Shown piece by piece: positions 26,529-35,627 of a stretch of 45,247 nt of DNA (its first letter is position 1; every line of letters starts with the position of its first letter). Source of the DNA: Aphanocapsa sp. GSE-SYN-MK-11-07L (GTDB lineage: Bacteria; Cyanobacteriota; Cyanobacteriia; Thermosynechococcales; Thermosynechococcaceae); assembly GCA_019359715.1 (NCBI GenBank), contig JAHHGS010000101.1:1-45247 (forward strand), read 5' to 3'. Position numbers and translations under genes: made by a program. The notes below the pieces were generated by a model, which saw only the letters and a program-made list of their open reading frames with translations, made no database searches and had not been told where the DNA came from.

Positions 26529-27230
26529 ATGGAAGAACGTCACAACCCTAAAGAATCCCAAACAGAGGCTCGAATGCGGGCCGCGACCTTTTTTAAAGAT
26601 CTGCCTGAACCGGTCGTGGATCAGGCGATCGCCAATGTTGTGACTCGAACCCACCCGCTGAATCGAGTTATTTTGCTCGAAAGCGATTGGGGAACGTCAG
26701 TTTATTTTATTCTCAGCGGCTGGGTAAAAATTCGCACCTATAACATTGACGGCAAAGAAGTCACCCTCAACATTCTTGGCCCCGGTGAACTGTTTGGCGA
26801 AATGGCTCCCCTTGATGATGTGCCTCGCTCGACGGATGTGATCACTCTGACCCCAACCATGATTGGCAGTATGCCTGCCGCTGATTTTGTCCGCCTCGTC
26901 AATACGGAACCGCAGGCTGGGTTGCGCCTCGCCAAACTGATGGCCCGCCGACTGCGGCAGTTAAATCGTCGCCTGCGCCTGCGGGAAGCCGATAGCACTG
27001 CCCGTGTGGCCGATATTTTGCTGTTTTTGGAAGAAGGGCAAGGAGAAGAAAGCTCACAGGGGATCGCGATTCCCAACTTACCCCACCGGGAACTGAGCAG
27101 TTTAAGCGGCATGGCCAGAGAAACCGTGACGCGAGTTTTGGGCAAACTAGAGAAGAAAGGAATTATTCGCCGCGAACAAGATAGCCTATTTATTATTGAT
27201 AAAGACGCCTTGGAAGGGCTTTTGCTTTAA
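26529..27230 (+). CDS. Crp/Fnr-family transcriptional regulator
   Basis: 233 residues. A cyclic-nucleotide-binding-type beta barrel (residues 30-140, GTSVYFILSGWVKIRTYN and LGPGELFGEMAPLDDVPRSTDV) is joined by a long dimer helix to a C-terminal winged helix with recognition helix LSSLSGMARETVTRVLGKLEKKG. No FNR-type cysteines. FGEM...RST resembles the phosphate-binding cassette of Crp, but ligand identity is not assured. ATG 26529 is chosen; the in-frame TTG at 26481 would add 16 basic residues. Autonomous, 113 bp after the M16 gene. Confidence 0.92.
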   Translation: MEERHNPKESQTEARMRAATFFKDLPEPVVDQAIANVVTRTHPLNRVILLESDWGTSVYFILSGWVKIRTYNIDGKEVTLNILGPGELFGEMAPLDDVPRSTDVITLTPTMIGSMPAADFVRLVNTEPQAGLRLAKLMARRLRQLNRRLRLREADSTARVADILLFLEEGQGEESSQGIAIPNLPHRELSSLSGMARETVTRVLGKLEKKGIIRREQDSLFIIDKDALEGLLL

Positions 27231-27414
27231 GGCTGCTTTTTAATCAAACCGAGAGTGCAAATTGGAGGATAGCAGCTAATTTTTGCCTGAAAATAGCTAT
27301 GGCTGCACGTTGGGCTTAAATCGGCTTATCCTAGAGAAGCAGCCACGTTGCCCCATGACAGCAGATTGAGCTGCATTTAATCTTCCGCGATCGAGTTATT
27401 TCTTCTACATCAGC

Positions 27415-28239
27415 ATGAATATTCTCACCAACTTGTTGTCCCAACCCGCGCAAACGGCGGTTCCGAAGCAGCGTCGCGGGATCGAAATCAAGTCTAAGCG
27501 TGAGATTGAAATTATGCGACAGGCGGCGGCGATCGTCGCGACCGTCCTCAAAGAGATTTCTGAAACGATTCAACCGGGAATGAGTACGGCTGACCTCGAT
27601 GCCTACGCTGAAAAGCGGATTCGGGCGCTGGGGGCAACCCCTAGCTTTAAGGGCTATCAGGGCTTCCCAGCTTCGATTTGCGCCTGCATTAACCATGAAG
27701 TTGTGCATGGCATTCCTAGCCCAAAGAAAATTATCCGAGCTGGCGATGTGGTCAAGGTTGACACTGGCGCTTACTTCCAAGGCTTTCACGGCGACTCTTG
27801 CATTACCGTGACGGTGGGTGAAGTCAGCCCAGAAGCCGCCAAGCTGGTGCGAGTGGCGGAAGAAGCTCTCTACCAAGGCATCAAACAGGTCAAAGACGGC
27901 AATTATCTAATGGATATTGCGGGCGCGATTCAAGACCACGTTGAGAGCAACGGATTTGTAGTCGTAGAAGATTTTACCGGGCACGGGGTTGGGCGCAACC
28001 TGCACGAAGAGCCATCCGTGTTTAACTACCGCACCCATGATTTAAGAAACGTGCGACTGCGAGAAGGAATGACCCTAGCGATCGAGCCGATTTTGAATGC
28101 TGGCTCGAAGCAGGTGAAAATTTTGCCCGATCGCTGGACAGCCGTCACGCTGGACAATGCCCTGTCTGCCCAGTTTGAACACACGGTACTCGTGACCAAA
28201 ACAGGCTACGAGATTCTCACCGATCGCTCTAAGGTCTGA
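27415..28239 (+). CDS. map: Methionine aminopeptidase, type I
   Basis: Removes the initiator methionine. The metal ligands are visible: Asp in VVKVDTGAY, Asp in FHGDSCITV, His in [13 protein letters not shown], Glu in LAIEPI and Glu in [10 protein letters not shown] leader of about 25 residues precedes the pita-bread fold. 274 residues, typical of the longer cyanobacterial form. Monocistronic. Confidence 0.97.
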   Translation: MNILTNLLSQPAQTAVPKQRRGIEIKSKREIEIMRQAAAIVATVLKEISETIQPGMSTADLDAYAEKRIRALGATPSFKGYQGFPASICACINHEVVHGIPSPKKIIRAGDVVKVDTGAYFQGFHGDSCITVTVGEVSPEAAKLVRVAEEALYQGIKQVKDGNYLMDIAGAIQDHVESNGFVVVEDFTGHGVGRNLHEEPSVFNYRTHDLRNVRLREGMTLAIEPILNAGSKQVKILPDRWTAVTLDNALSAQFEHTVLVTKTGYEILTDRSKV

Positions 28240-28256
28240 GTTTGCCTGCCCAGTGA

Positions 28257-28586
28257 TTAGCTGCTGGTGACGAGGGAAGCCAATGGGTCAGCGATCGTTG
28301 TTGATGGGGCAGAAAATTCGCCGGTCAGCACGTACTCTAGGCGCAGTTTGAGCCACTGGATAAACTGCAAATTAGTCGAAATAATTGCTGCGGCTGGCTG
28401 GGGGCATTCCGCTTTGACGCTTTGCAGCTCTGGCGCTTCCAGAAAAGCAGGCTGGACAACTAGCCAAAAGTCGATCGCTTTTGCTTGCTCTTGGTAATGA
28501 CGGTGGCGTTCCTTCAGCACTTCTGGAATTTGTTCTTCTTCCAGCAAAAAGCGCTGGCTGGCCAGGACGTAGTAGTAAGTTTGCAT
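28257..28586 (-). CDS. ycf54: Ycf54, accessory subunit of Mg-protoporphyrin ester cyclase
   Basis: 109 residues matching the small plastid/cyanobacterial Ycf54 family: TYYYVLASQRFLLEEEQIPEVLKERHRHY, DFWLVVQPAFLEAPEL and a TNLQFIQWLKLRLEYVLTGEF ending. Ycf54 stabilises the AcsF cyclase that forms the chlorophyll E ring. It stands alone, convergent with map (17 bp between stops). Confidence 0.93.
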   Translation of the reverse strand: MQTYYYVLASQRFLLEEEQIPEVLKERHRHYQEQAKAIDFWLVVQPAFLEAPELQSVKAECPQPAAAIISTNLQFIQWLKLRLEYVLTGEFSAPSTTIADPLASLVTSS

Positions 28587-28666
28587 ATTTTCAACTAAAC
28601 AAAAGGAATTCTGAGGCGACCAGCACCACAGTTTATTTTACTGCTTGCCTGTTAAGTCGTGCTCAA

Positions 28667-30403
28667 TTAAAACCCAGCCGCTGTTCCTTCACCGCGTGGG
28701 TCGGCAGCCCCCTCCAGTTTGCCGTCGGGAGTGCCGACAATGAGGCTGGCGTTGCCCCAGTCTGATTGCTCTTCAATCGGGTTGCCTCGTCGCTTTAATT
28801 CATTGATGGTCATCAGATCAAATCCCCAGCGTTCCAGTCTCAGCTTGTCAGGCACCCACTGATGATGCAGCCGGGGAGCAGAAATGGCTGCGCCTGCATC
28901 CATGTCGTAGACCAGCACGTTCAAAATTAGCTGCAATGATGTGGTGATGATGGTACTGCCACCAGGAGAACCGCCCGCTAAGCGAAATTGACCTTGTTTA
29001 GTCACAATGAACGGGGTCATGCTAGACAACGGCGTTTTGCCAGGGGCGATCGCATTCGCATCTTGCCCAACTAACCCGTACAGATTGGGGGTGTCGGGGG
29101 CGATCGCAAAATCATCCATCTCGTTGTTGAGCAAAATTCCCGTCCCAGCCGCCACCACACCGGCACCAAAGGGCCCATTAATTGTGAACGTGAGGCTAAC
29201 CACGTTGCGCTCAGGGTCAACCACTGTTAGATGCGTCGTATCCGATGACTCTGACCGCTGTAACTTTTGCAGCAACACCGGATCAGCCGCCTTGACTTGG
29301 TTAGAGGGTCTAGCCTGCTGGAGGTTAATTTCGGGGCGGCGCAGTTGGGCGTAGGCAGGGCTAATTAGAGCTGCCACGGGCACTTTAACGAAGGCCGGAT
29401 CGCCTAGGTACGTTGCCCGATCGGCGTAGGCAATTTGCATCGCCGACGCCATTAGTTGTAGGGCATCAGGGCTATGCCAGCCCATGCTTTTGAGGTCAGC
29501 ATCGCCAATTAAATTCAAAATTTGCAGCAAATGCACCCCCCCAGAAGAAGGCGGCGGCATTGAGCAAACCTGGGCTTGCCGGAAGGGCCCACACAGGGGT
29601 TCTCGCCAAATTGGTCGGTAGCGGCGGAGGTCTTCTAAGCTGACAATGCCGTTGTTTTGAGCCATATCACGGGCGATCGCTTGGGCAATCGGGCCGGTGT
29701 AGAAACTCTGGGGGGCTTGGGCAATTTGTTTGAGTGTCTTAGCGAGGTCAGTTTGCACCAAGAGGGCGCCAGCCGAGTAGGGAATGCCGTTTTGGGTAAA
29801 GATTTGCCGCGCGGCTGGGTTTTTGAGCAGCGCCGTACGGGCGGTAATGACGGCAGCTAGGCGATCGCTGACCACAAACCCCTGCTCGGCATAGCGAATC
29901 GCTGGGGCAATCACCTGCGCCCACGATAGCTTGCCAGATTGCCGATGCAGATCGGACAAACCAGCGACGGTGCCCGGCACTCCCACTGCTAAGTGTCCAT
30001 CCAGGCTAGCCCCTGGTCTCACTTTACCGGCCGGATCCAAGTACAAATTGCGGGTGGCTTGTAAAGGGGCCCGCTCCCGAAAGTCCAAGGCTTTAGTCTC
30101 ACCCGTCTTTTGCCAGCGCACCAGTAAAAACCCGCCGCCACCCAGTCCGGCCGAGAAAGGTTCGACCACAGACAGGGCAAAAGCAGTCGCGACAGCGGCA
30201 TCTGCGGCATTGCCTCCTTGCTTGAGCACCTCTAGCCCGGCTTGGCTAGCCAAGGGATGAGCTGACGCGACCATGCCTTGACTGCTCCGAGTCGGTGTGA
30301 TGAAAGCGGCCCAAGCAGGTTGATTCACCAGTAGACTCAGCAATCCCAGGCTCCAGCCCGCTGTTGCTCTAGCTCGAACTGTCCAGAAATAACTAAAAAT
30401 CAT
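28667..30403 (-). CDS. ggt: Gamma-glutamyltransferase
   Basis: A 578-residue Ntn-hydrolase proenzyme that hydrolyses glutathione and transfers the glutamyl group. An N-terminal signal (residues 12-32) suggests export. The small subunit would start at the autocatalytic Thr in SSDTTHLTVVD (about residue 390). GGNAADAAVATAFALSVVEP and GAGVVAAGTGILLNNEMDDF are family blocks, and GGSPGGSTIITTSLQ is the oxyanion region. Complete length. It converges with nothing; a 172-bp divergent gap separates it from the pentapeptide gene. Confidence 0.96.
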   Translation of the reverse strand: MIFSYFWTVRARATAGWSLGLLSLLVNQPAWAAFITPTRSSQGMVASAHPLASQAGLEVLKQGGNAADAAVATAFALSVVEPFSAGLGGGGFLLVRWQKTGETKALDFRERAPLQATRNLYLDPAGKVRPGASLDGHLAVGVPGTVAGLSDLHRQSGKLSWAQVIAPAIRYAEQGFVVSDRLAAVITARTALLKNPAARQIFTQNGIPYSAGALLVQTDLAKTLKQIAQAPQSFYTGPIAQAIARDMAQNNGIVSLEDLRRYRPIWREPLCGPFRQAQVCSMPPPSSGGVHLLQILNLIGDADLKSMGWHSPDALQLMASAMQIAYADRATYLGDPAFVKVPVAALISPAYAQLRRPEINLQQARPSNQVKAADPVLLQKLQRSESSDTTHLTVVDPERNVVSLTFTINGPFGAGVVAAGTGILLNNEMDDFAIAPDTPNLYGLVGQDANAIAPGKTPLSSMTPFIVTKQGQFRLAGGSPGGSTIITTSLQLILNVLVYDMDAGAAISAPRLHHQWVPDKLRLERWGFDLMTINELKRRGNPIEEQSDWGNASLIVGTPDGKLEGAADPRGEGTAAGF

Positions 30404-30611
30404 TGATTATTTCCATTCCAAAATTGGCCAGCCTAAAATTTGTCGCAATTTTGAGAGATGCGGACTTTGCCAACGCTAGGCAAAATCGTGACTTGAATCC
30501 CACTCCTGACAAAACGAACGTGATCAAGTTTTAGATTTGATTGCTGAGGATAATCTTCCTCCCTTACGATGAAGTTTGGTAAAGTCAAACCCAAAAATTA
30601 ATTTGCTAATT

Positions 30612-31109
30612 ATGCGTACACTTCGGTTTTGCTTGGGGATGATTTTGGTCAGTCTATTTCTGTTTGCCCCTCGACTGCCAGCTCAAGCGGCTAGCTCGGC
30701 AGCCATTCGCGCCTTTGACGATGTTAAAAACACAGCCAAAGACTACTCTGGACAAAGCTTGCTCAAGTCAGAGTTTGGCGATGCCAAGCTAGCAGGCGCA
30801 AATTTTAGCGGTGCTGACCTGCGGGGAGCGGTTTTTAATGGCGCGGTCTTGACCAACGCCAATCTGCAAGGGGTCAACCTGAGTGATGGGATTGCTTACT
30901 TGAGCGATTTTGCCGGTGCCGACCTGAGTAATGCCATCCTGGATTCAGTCATGCTGCTGAAGTCTAACTTTCGGGGGGCCACGGTGACGGGAGCTGATTT
31001 TAGCTCTGCCCTGCTCGATCGCGATCAGGTGCTGCAATTGTGCGAGTCAGCCAGTGGGGTGAACCCAGTTACAGGTGTGGATACTCGTGAATCCTTGAGC
31101 TGTCCTTAA
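30612..31109 (+). CDS. Lumenal pentapeptide-repeat protein
   Basis: 165 residues. A signal peptide (residues 1-26, ending LPAQAAS) is followed by a short helix, a run of pentapeptides ([31 protein letters not shown] and later [11 protein letters not shown]) and a C-terminal cap with a Cys pair (QLCESASG...ESLSC). The arrangement resembles the thylakoid-lumen pentapeptide proteins of chloroplasts (TL17 class); role unknown. An ATG at 30612 is preferred; the open frame extends 12 codons upstream without a ribosome site. Confidence 0.88.
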   Translation: MRTLRFCLGMILVSLFLFAPRLPAQAASSAAIRAFDDVKNTAKDYSGQSLLKSEFGDAKLAGANFSGADLRGAVFNGAVLTNANLQGVNLSDGIAYLSDFAGADLSNAILDSVMLLKSNFRGATVTGADFSSALLDRDQVLQLCESASGVNPVTGVDTRESLSCP

Positions 31110-31140
31110 AAAATGGGCGAGGAAGACCTAGATTCGACAA

Positions 31141-31680
31141 TCAGCCTGATTGTGATTCTGATCCCCTAGTTTGGATTGATTCAAAAAATGGCGAAATCTG
31201 CTCAACGGCTCTGATGTGATAAACATGTTTGCTGCTTTGAACCCGCTTGACATATTCACGATATTTTGGGGTCAAGTATTTGTAACATCGCCAGAGCACG
31301 CGGTAGCTACTCAGGGAACTCTTCCAGATTGGACTCCTTTCTGGCCAACCTGGGGGCGGCTTGAAGTAGCCTGTGATGAGTCGTTTAGTCACCCACCAGA
31401 AATGCACAGGCAGCGGTAGATCAACAAAAATCAGACTATCTGCCTGATCAAGTCGCAGCCAAAGGGTTTCCAGGCAGCCAAACCCATCAATAATCCATTC
31501 GTCAGTTGCCAAAATTTGCTGATGAGCGCGCTGATAGTCTGCCTGTGAAACCTCCACCCCGTCTGACCGGAATTGAATCTTGTCCAAGACGTAAAGCGGC
31601 AAACCCGTGATTCCTGATAATCTCCGACTGAGGGTTGATTTGCCTCCGCCAGCATTGCCAAACACCGCTACTTTTTTCAT
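31141..31680 (-). CDS. P-loop small kinase-like ATPase
   Basis: 179 residues from the ATG at 31680, preceded by GGGAGAG. The Walker A motif is at the N-terminus (VAVFGNAGGGKSTLSRRLS), followed by PLYVLDKIQFR and WIIDGFGCLETLWLRLDQAD. It belongs to the adenylate-kinase-like/FlaR-type family (often called DNA topology modulation protein). Substrate not established. Alone on its strand, divergent from lgt. Confidence 0.85.
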   Translation of the reverse strand: MKKVAVFGNAGGGKSTLSRRLSGITGLPLYVLDKIQFRSDGVEVSQADYQRAHQQILATDEWIIDGFGCLETLWLRLDQADSLIFVDLPLPVHFWWVTKRLITGYFKPPPGWPERSPIWKSSLSSYRVLWRCYKYLTPKYREYVKRVQSSKHVYHIRAVEQISPFFESIQTRGSESQSG

Positions 31681-31804
31681 TGCCGCTCTCCCTTTGCCGC
31701 GACCAATCAACTCGTAGTAGTCCTAAAAGCGATCGCCCAAGGACGGTCAAGATACACTGGTGCTGAGTTGTATTTTACTTGCCGCTTAAGAGGCGGAAGC
31801 CGCT

Positions 31805-32668
31805 ATGGCCCCCCTAACCTGTTTAACCCTGGCTGAGTCAAGCTTGGCCTTTCAATTTACCTCTCCTGGGGCAACCTTCAACCTTGGGCCGTTGACCATG
31901 CACTGGTACGGGTTGCTAATTGCCGCGGCAGTTTTGATTGGATTGTTTTTAGCGCAGCGGTTAGCCCAGCGGCGGCAGGTTGACCCGGAACTGATGGCAG
32001 ATTTAGTGATTTGGCTGGTCTTAGCCGCCATTCCAGCAGCGCGATTGTATTATGTGATTTTTTCCTGGCCCTACTACAGCCAGCATCCAGAGCAAATTAT
32101 TCAAATTTGGCGGGGCGGAATTGCCATTCATGGGGCAATTCTCGGCGGCATTCTGGCAACGCTGATTTTTAGCCGTCTCAACCGAGTCTCGTTTTGGCAA
32201 CTGGCAGATTTGGTGGCTCCATCGCTAATTTTGGGGCAGGCGATCGGGCGCTGGGGCAACTTTTTTAACTCAGAAGCCTTTGGTGCGCCGACAGAGTTGC
32301 CCTGGAAGCTCTACATTCCCTACGATCGCCGCCCAGCAGTTTCCAGAGATGAGCTCTACTATCACCCGACTTTTTTATACGAGTCGCTGTGGAACCTGGG
32401 CGTGTTTGCGGTTTTATTGTTCGTGTTTTATAAATTTCCGAAAATCAAGCGCGGTAGTTTATTTTTGCTATACGCGATCGCCTACAGCAGCGGCCGGCTC
32501 TGGATTGAAGGACTTCGCACCGATAGCCTAATGTTGGGCCCGCTCAAGATGGCCCAAATGGTCAGCCTGCTTGGGATTGCGCTTGGTATTTTAGGGCTAG
32601 TTTGGTTGTACCCGCTCCGGCGCAAGCTACCTGATGTGGTGTCTGATCAGCCTGTGCCTAATCCATAG
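31805..32668 (+). CDS. lgt: Prolipoprotein diacylglyceryl transferase
   Basis: Attaches diacylglycerol to the lipobox cysteine of prelipoproteins, for instance the DM13 lipoprotein encoded at 40767. 287 residues, about seven helices. The signature is [24 protein letters not shown]. The essential His lies in [12 protein letters not shown], and the C-terminal [12 protein letters not shown] block is intact. AGGCGGAAG precedes the ATG. Confidence 0.97.
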   Translation: MAPLTCLTLAESSLAFQFTSPGATFNLGPLTMHWYGLLIAAAVLIGLFLAQRLAQRRQVDPELMADLVIWLVLAAIPAARLYYVIFSWPYYSQHPEQIIQIWRGGIAIHGAILGGILATLIFSRLNRVSFWQLADLVAPSLILGQAIGRWGNFFNSEAFGAPTELPWKLYIPYDRRPAVSRDELYYHPTFLYESLWNLGVFAVLLFVFYKFPKIKRGSLFLLYAIAYSSGRLWIEGLRTDSLMLGPLKMAQMVSLLGIALGILGLVWLYPLRRKLPDVVSDQPVPNP

Positions 32669-32718
32669 ATAATTGAGTCAGCCTGAATTTGTGATGATTT
32701 TGAGTCGCAGGGTTAGCC

Positions 32719-33330
32719 GTGATGATCGCAACTCCACAGCCCTTAAGCTTTGAAGCCTTTCTGGCCTCTTATCCAGAAGATGGAGGCATTTATGAACTGA
32801 TTAATGGAGAGAGTGTTGCCGTGAATCCAGCCGGGAAGCACGAAGAAGTGACGGCCTTCATTGCGGCTGAGTTGACCTTGCAAATTCGCGATCGCCAATT
32901 ACCCTACTTCCTGCCCAGAACTTGCACGGTTAAACCCGCTTTACCGAACACCGCTTACAAACCCGATATTGCGGTGCTAGATCGAAGGGCGATCGTCGAT
33001 GAACCCCTGTGGGAAAAATCATCAACGATTTTGAGTGGGACTTCCCTTCCAGTTGTGATTGAAGTTGTTAGCACCAACTGGCGAGATGACTATGCCCACA
33101 AGCTGGCAGACTACGAGGCTTTGGGGGTTTATGAGTATTGGATTGTCGATTACTTGGCTTTGGGCGGACGGCGGTATCTTGGTCATCCTAAACTCCCCAC
33201 GCTGACGATTTGTCAGTTAGTGGAAGGAGAGTACCAGTTACAGCAGTTCAAGGAAAATGACCAGATTAACTCACCCACATTTGCCGGTTTAGCGTTAACC
33301 GCTAATCAGGTTTTGAGGGCTGGAGCTTAG
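32719..33330 (+). CDS. Uma2-family (DUF820) putative nuclease
   Basis: 203 residues, a second and distinct Uma2 protein. The N-terminal SFEAFLASYPEDGGIYELINGE is the usual substrate-side strand. YKPDIAVLDR contains the catalytic Asp, and VVIEVVSTNWRDDYAHKLADYEALGVYEYWIVD the Glu and Lys. Intact, single gene between lgt and ppa. Confidence 0.9.
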   Translation: MMIATPQPLSFEAFLASYPEDGGIYELINGESVAVNPAGKHEEVTAFIAAELTLQIRDRQLPYFLPRTCTVKPALPNTAYKPDIAVLDRRAIVDEPLWEKSSTILSGTSLPVVIEVVSTNWRDDYAHKLADYEALGVYEYWIVDYLALGGRRYLGHPKLPTLTICQLVEGEYQLQQFKENDQINSPTFAGLALTANQVLRAGA

Positions 33331-33410
33331 CGTAAAACAGATTAAAGCTAGCCTCGTTTCGTGCCCAGCCTGTGTTGTACCATCATTGAGTGTCGTCTTG
33401 GAGAACTATT

Positions 33411-33923
33411 GTGGATTTATCGCTGATTCCTGCCCAACCTCAGCCCGGTCTAATTAATGTCTTAATCGAGATTCCGGCAGGGAGTAAAAACAAGTACGAG
33501 TTTGACAAAGAAATGAACGCCTTTGCCCTCGATCGCGTACTTTACTCATCCGTCCAGTATCCCTACGACTATGGCTTTGTGCCGAATACCCTAGCAGATG
33601 ATGGCGACCCCCTGGATGGGATGGTGATCATGGATCAGCCCACCTTTCCAGGCTGCGTGATTGCTGCTCGTCCGCTCGGCATGTTGGAAATGATTGATGG
33701 CGGCGATCGGGACGAAAAAATTCTCTGTGTGCCCGCTAAAGACCCCCGCTACGCCGAAGTTAAGTCGCTCAAGGATGTGCCGCCCCATCGGTTAGAAGAA
33801 ATTGCCGAATTTTTTCGCAGCTACAAAAATCTAGAGAAAAAAGTGACCGAGATTCTCGGTTGGCAGGACATTGACAAGGTTGCCCCCCTAGTTGAAGAGT
33901 GCATCAAAGCCTACAAGGGCTAG
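33411..33923 (+). CDS. ppa: Inorganic pyrophosphatase, soluble
   Basis: 170 residues. The family signature [10 protein letters not shown], the metal- and phosphate-binding [11 protein letters not shown] and the KYEFDKE loop are all present. Hydrolyses PPi from biosynthetic reactions. The start is a GTG at 33411 with GGAGAA upstream; the open frame runs seven codons further. The SDR gene follows 26 bp later. Confidence 0.97.
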   Translation: MDLSLIPAQPQPGLINVLIEIPAGSKNKYEFDKEMNAFALDRVLYSSVQYPYDYGFVPNTLADDGDPLDGMVIMDQPTFPGCVIAARPLGMLEMIDGGDRDEKILCVPAKDPRYAEVKSLKDVPPHRLEEIAEFFRSYKNLEKKVTEILGWQDIDKVAPLVEECIKAYKG

Positions 33924-33949
33924 CCTAGCCAGACCCCGCCTCGTTGACT

Positions 33950-34720
33950 ATGATTGACCGTCTTGTCTTGATTACCGGAGCCAGCAGTGGGATTGGTTTA
34001 GCCTGCGCTCAGACCTTTGCCCAAGCTGGGGCGAGGCTAATTTTGGCAGCGCGCCGTAGCGATCGCCTGCAAGCCTTGGCGGCTGACCTAAAGGCGAAAT
34101 TTGGCACGGCAACCCATGTCTTAAAGCTAGATGTCTGCGATCGCTCAGCCGTTGAAGCTTGCTTACAAAGCTTGCCCTCCGATTGGTCTGGGGTAGACGT
34201 TTTGGTTAACAATGCGGGGCTGAGCCGCGGGCTTGATCGCTTCCAGACGGCCGAGGTGCAGGACTGGGAAGAAATGATCGACACCAATGTTAAAGGCTTG
34301 CTCTACGTTACCCGGACGCTGCTGCCCGGCATGATTGAGCGAGGGCAGGGGCATATTATCAATATCGGCTCGATCGCGGGGCACCAAACCTATCCCAAAG
34401 GCAATGTTTACTGCGCCACTAAAGCCGCCGTCCGAGCGATTACAGAGGGGCTAAAGCTTGATTTACTCGGTACGCCGATTCGAGTCAGCACGGTTGATCC
34501 GGGCCTGGTTGAAACTGAATTTAGTCAAGTCCGCTTCCACGGTGACGCTGAGCGGGCGCAGTCTGTTTATGCCGGGTTGACGCCATTGACCCCAGCCGAC
34601 GTGGCTGATGTGGTGCTGTTCTGCGCCACCCGCCCGGTTCACGTCAACATTAACGAAGTCGTGCTGATGCCGACTGATCAAGCCAGTGCGACCCAGGTAA
34701 ACCGTCAGAATTTAAGCTAG
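33950..34720 (+). CDS. SDR-family NAD(P)-dependent oxidoreductase
   Basis: 256 residues. Cofactor loop TGASSGIGLA and NNAG (VDVLVNNAGLS). The active site is Ser in NIGSIAG and YxxxK as YCATK. C-terminal PGLVETEFSQVRF is typical of the YdfG/serine-dehydrogenase group, so NADP with hydroxy-acid or amino-acid alcohols as substrate is likely but unproved. The ATG at 33950 is chosen over a TTG two codons earlier. Its last 36 codons are part of a segment duplicated at 37594-37703. Confidence 0.93.
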   Translation: MIDRLVLITGASSGIGLACAQTFAQAGARLILAARRSDRLQALAADLKAKFGTATHVLKLDVCDRSAVEACLQSLPSDWSGVDVLVNNAGLSRGLDRFQTAEVQDWEEMIDTNVKGLLYVTRTLLPGMIERGQGHIINIGSIAGHQTYPKGNVYCATKAAVRAITEGLKLDLLGTPIRVSTVDPGLVETEFSQVRFHGDAERAQSVYAGLTPLTPADVADVVLFCATRPVHVNINEVVLMPTDQASATQVNRQNLS

Positions 34721-34800
34721 CCAGATTTATCAACCTCGCCGTATCCAATCAAGTGGAGCTGCAAATTGGGCAGGCAAAGGATCGGCAGGCAATCAACCAT
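34611..34800. repeat. Duplicated SDR/cyanophycinase junction, copy A
   Basis: This segment is repeated in direct orientation at 37594-37790. Copy A contains the true end of the SDR gene plus a remnant of the cyanophycinase 3' end. By eye, 14 mismatches occur in the first 94 aligned bases, followed by a one-base gap and, near 34770, a short deletion relative to copy B. Confidence 0.85.
34717..34800 (-). pseudogene. Cyanophycinase 3' remnant
   Basis: On the minus strand this reads LPNLQLHLIGYGEV and then stops, matching the LPNLQLHLIGHGEV tail of the intact cyanophycinase at 37657-38595. Only about 27 codons remain. It marks the ancestral convergent arrangement of the two genes. Confidence 0.8.
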
Positions 34801-34811
34801 CTCGAAAAGTT

Positions 34812-34945
34812 GCTCTCGTCGATTTGCAGGGGCCGGGCGATCGCCAAAACCCACGGCGGCAAAATATTGCTGGACAGCCAAGGGGGGAACCGAGGCTACC
34901 TTTACTGTCGTCCTCCCCATAGAGGCTTCTACAGAAATTCGTTTT
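34812..34945 (+). pseudogene. Histidine-kinase C-terminal fragment
   Basis: The + strand reads SIC...AIAKTHGGKILLDSQ and, after a one-base frame change near 34885, GGTEATFTVVLPIEAS. This is the G2 box and final strand of a HATPase_c domain, with an insertion of about three codons between SIC and AIAK. Nothing of the kinase upstream survives. It directly precedes the response regulator, as a kinase gene does in the HK-RR operon at 41306-43465. Confidence 0.6.
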
Positions 34946-34958
34946 CAAATCCTTAACC

Positions 34959-35627
34959 ATGAATCGAATTCTAATTGCTGAAGACGAACCCCGAATTGCT
35001 GCCTTTGTTGAGAAAGGGCTGCAAGCACACGGCTTTGCGGTCTCCGTTGCCACAGACTCCCAACAGACTTTACTAATAGTCGAAGCTAGCACCTTTGATT
35101 TACTGATTCTCGATCTAGGGCTACCTGGTCAAGATGGTTTGCAAGTCTTAACACAACTGCGAGGAGAGGGAGAAACACTGCCAATCATCATTCTTTCTGC
35201 CCGCGACGATATCCGAGATAAAGTAGCGGGATTTGAAAGGGGTGCAGACGATTATGTGACCAAACCCTTTCGGTTTGAAGAACTGTTGATTCGGATAAAA
35301 GCAAGGTTGCGGAATCGCAATTCGGCGAACCGACAGATCGAGGCAATACTCCAGAACGGCAATCTGCTCCTAGATTTGCGAACCCGCAAAGTAAAGGTTG
35401 ATGGGTGCTGGATGGAGTTGCCCTGCCGCGAGTTTAATCTGGCAGAAACGTTCTTTCGGCATCCCGGACAAGTATTAAGCCGAGAGCAATTGTTAGACCG
35501 AGTTTGGGGCTATGCCTATGACCCAGGCTCTAATATTGTGGATGTTTACGTGAGTTATCTGCGGAAGAAATTAGGCAACAACCTAATCGAAACAGTTCGA
35601 GGTATGGGCTATCGGTTTAAAACCTGA
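34959..35627 (+). CDS. OmpR-family response regulator, orphaned
   Basis: 222 residues. Receiver domain with acidic pocket AEDE, phosphorylatable Asp52 (LLILDLGLPG) and conserved Lys (VTKPFRFEE), then a winged-helix trans_reg_C domain (DRVWGYAYDPGSNIVDVYVSYLRKKLG). A close relative of the regulator at 41306. The kinase before it is only a fragment, so it may respond to another kinase. Its last 45 bp overlap the 3' end of the convergent JmjC gene. Confidence 0.93.
   Translation: MNRILIAEDEPRIAAFVEKGLQAHGFAVSVATDSQQTLLIVEASTFDLLILDLGLPGQDGLQVLTQLRGEGETLPIIILSARDDIRDKVAGFERGADDYVTKPFRFEELLIRIKARLRNRNSANRQIEAILQNGNLLLDLRTRKVKVDGCWMELPCREFNLAETFFRHPGQVLSREQLLDRVWGYAYDPGSNIVDVYVSYLRKKLGNNLIETVRGMGYRFKT

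Noticed and set aside
34753-34981. Two short plus-strand ORFs before the response regulator
   Set aside because: Each covers only part of the degenerate kinase tail in a different frame; treated as one pseudogene.
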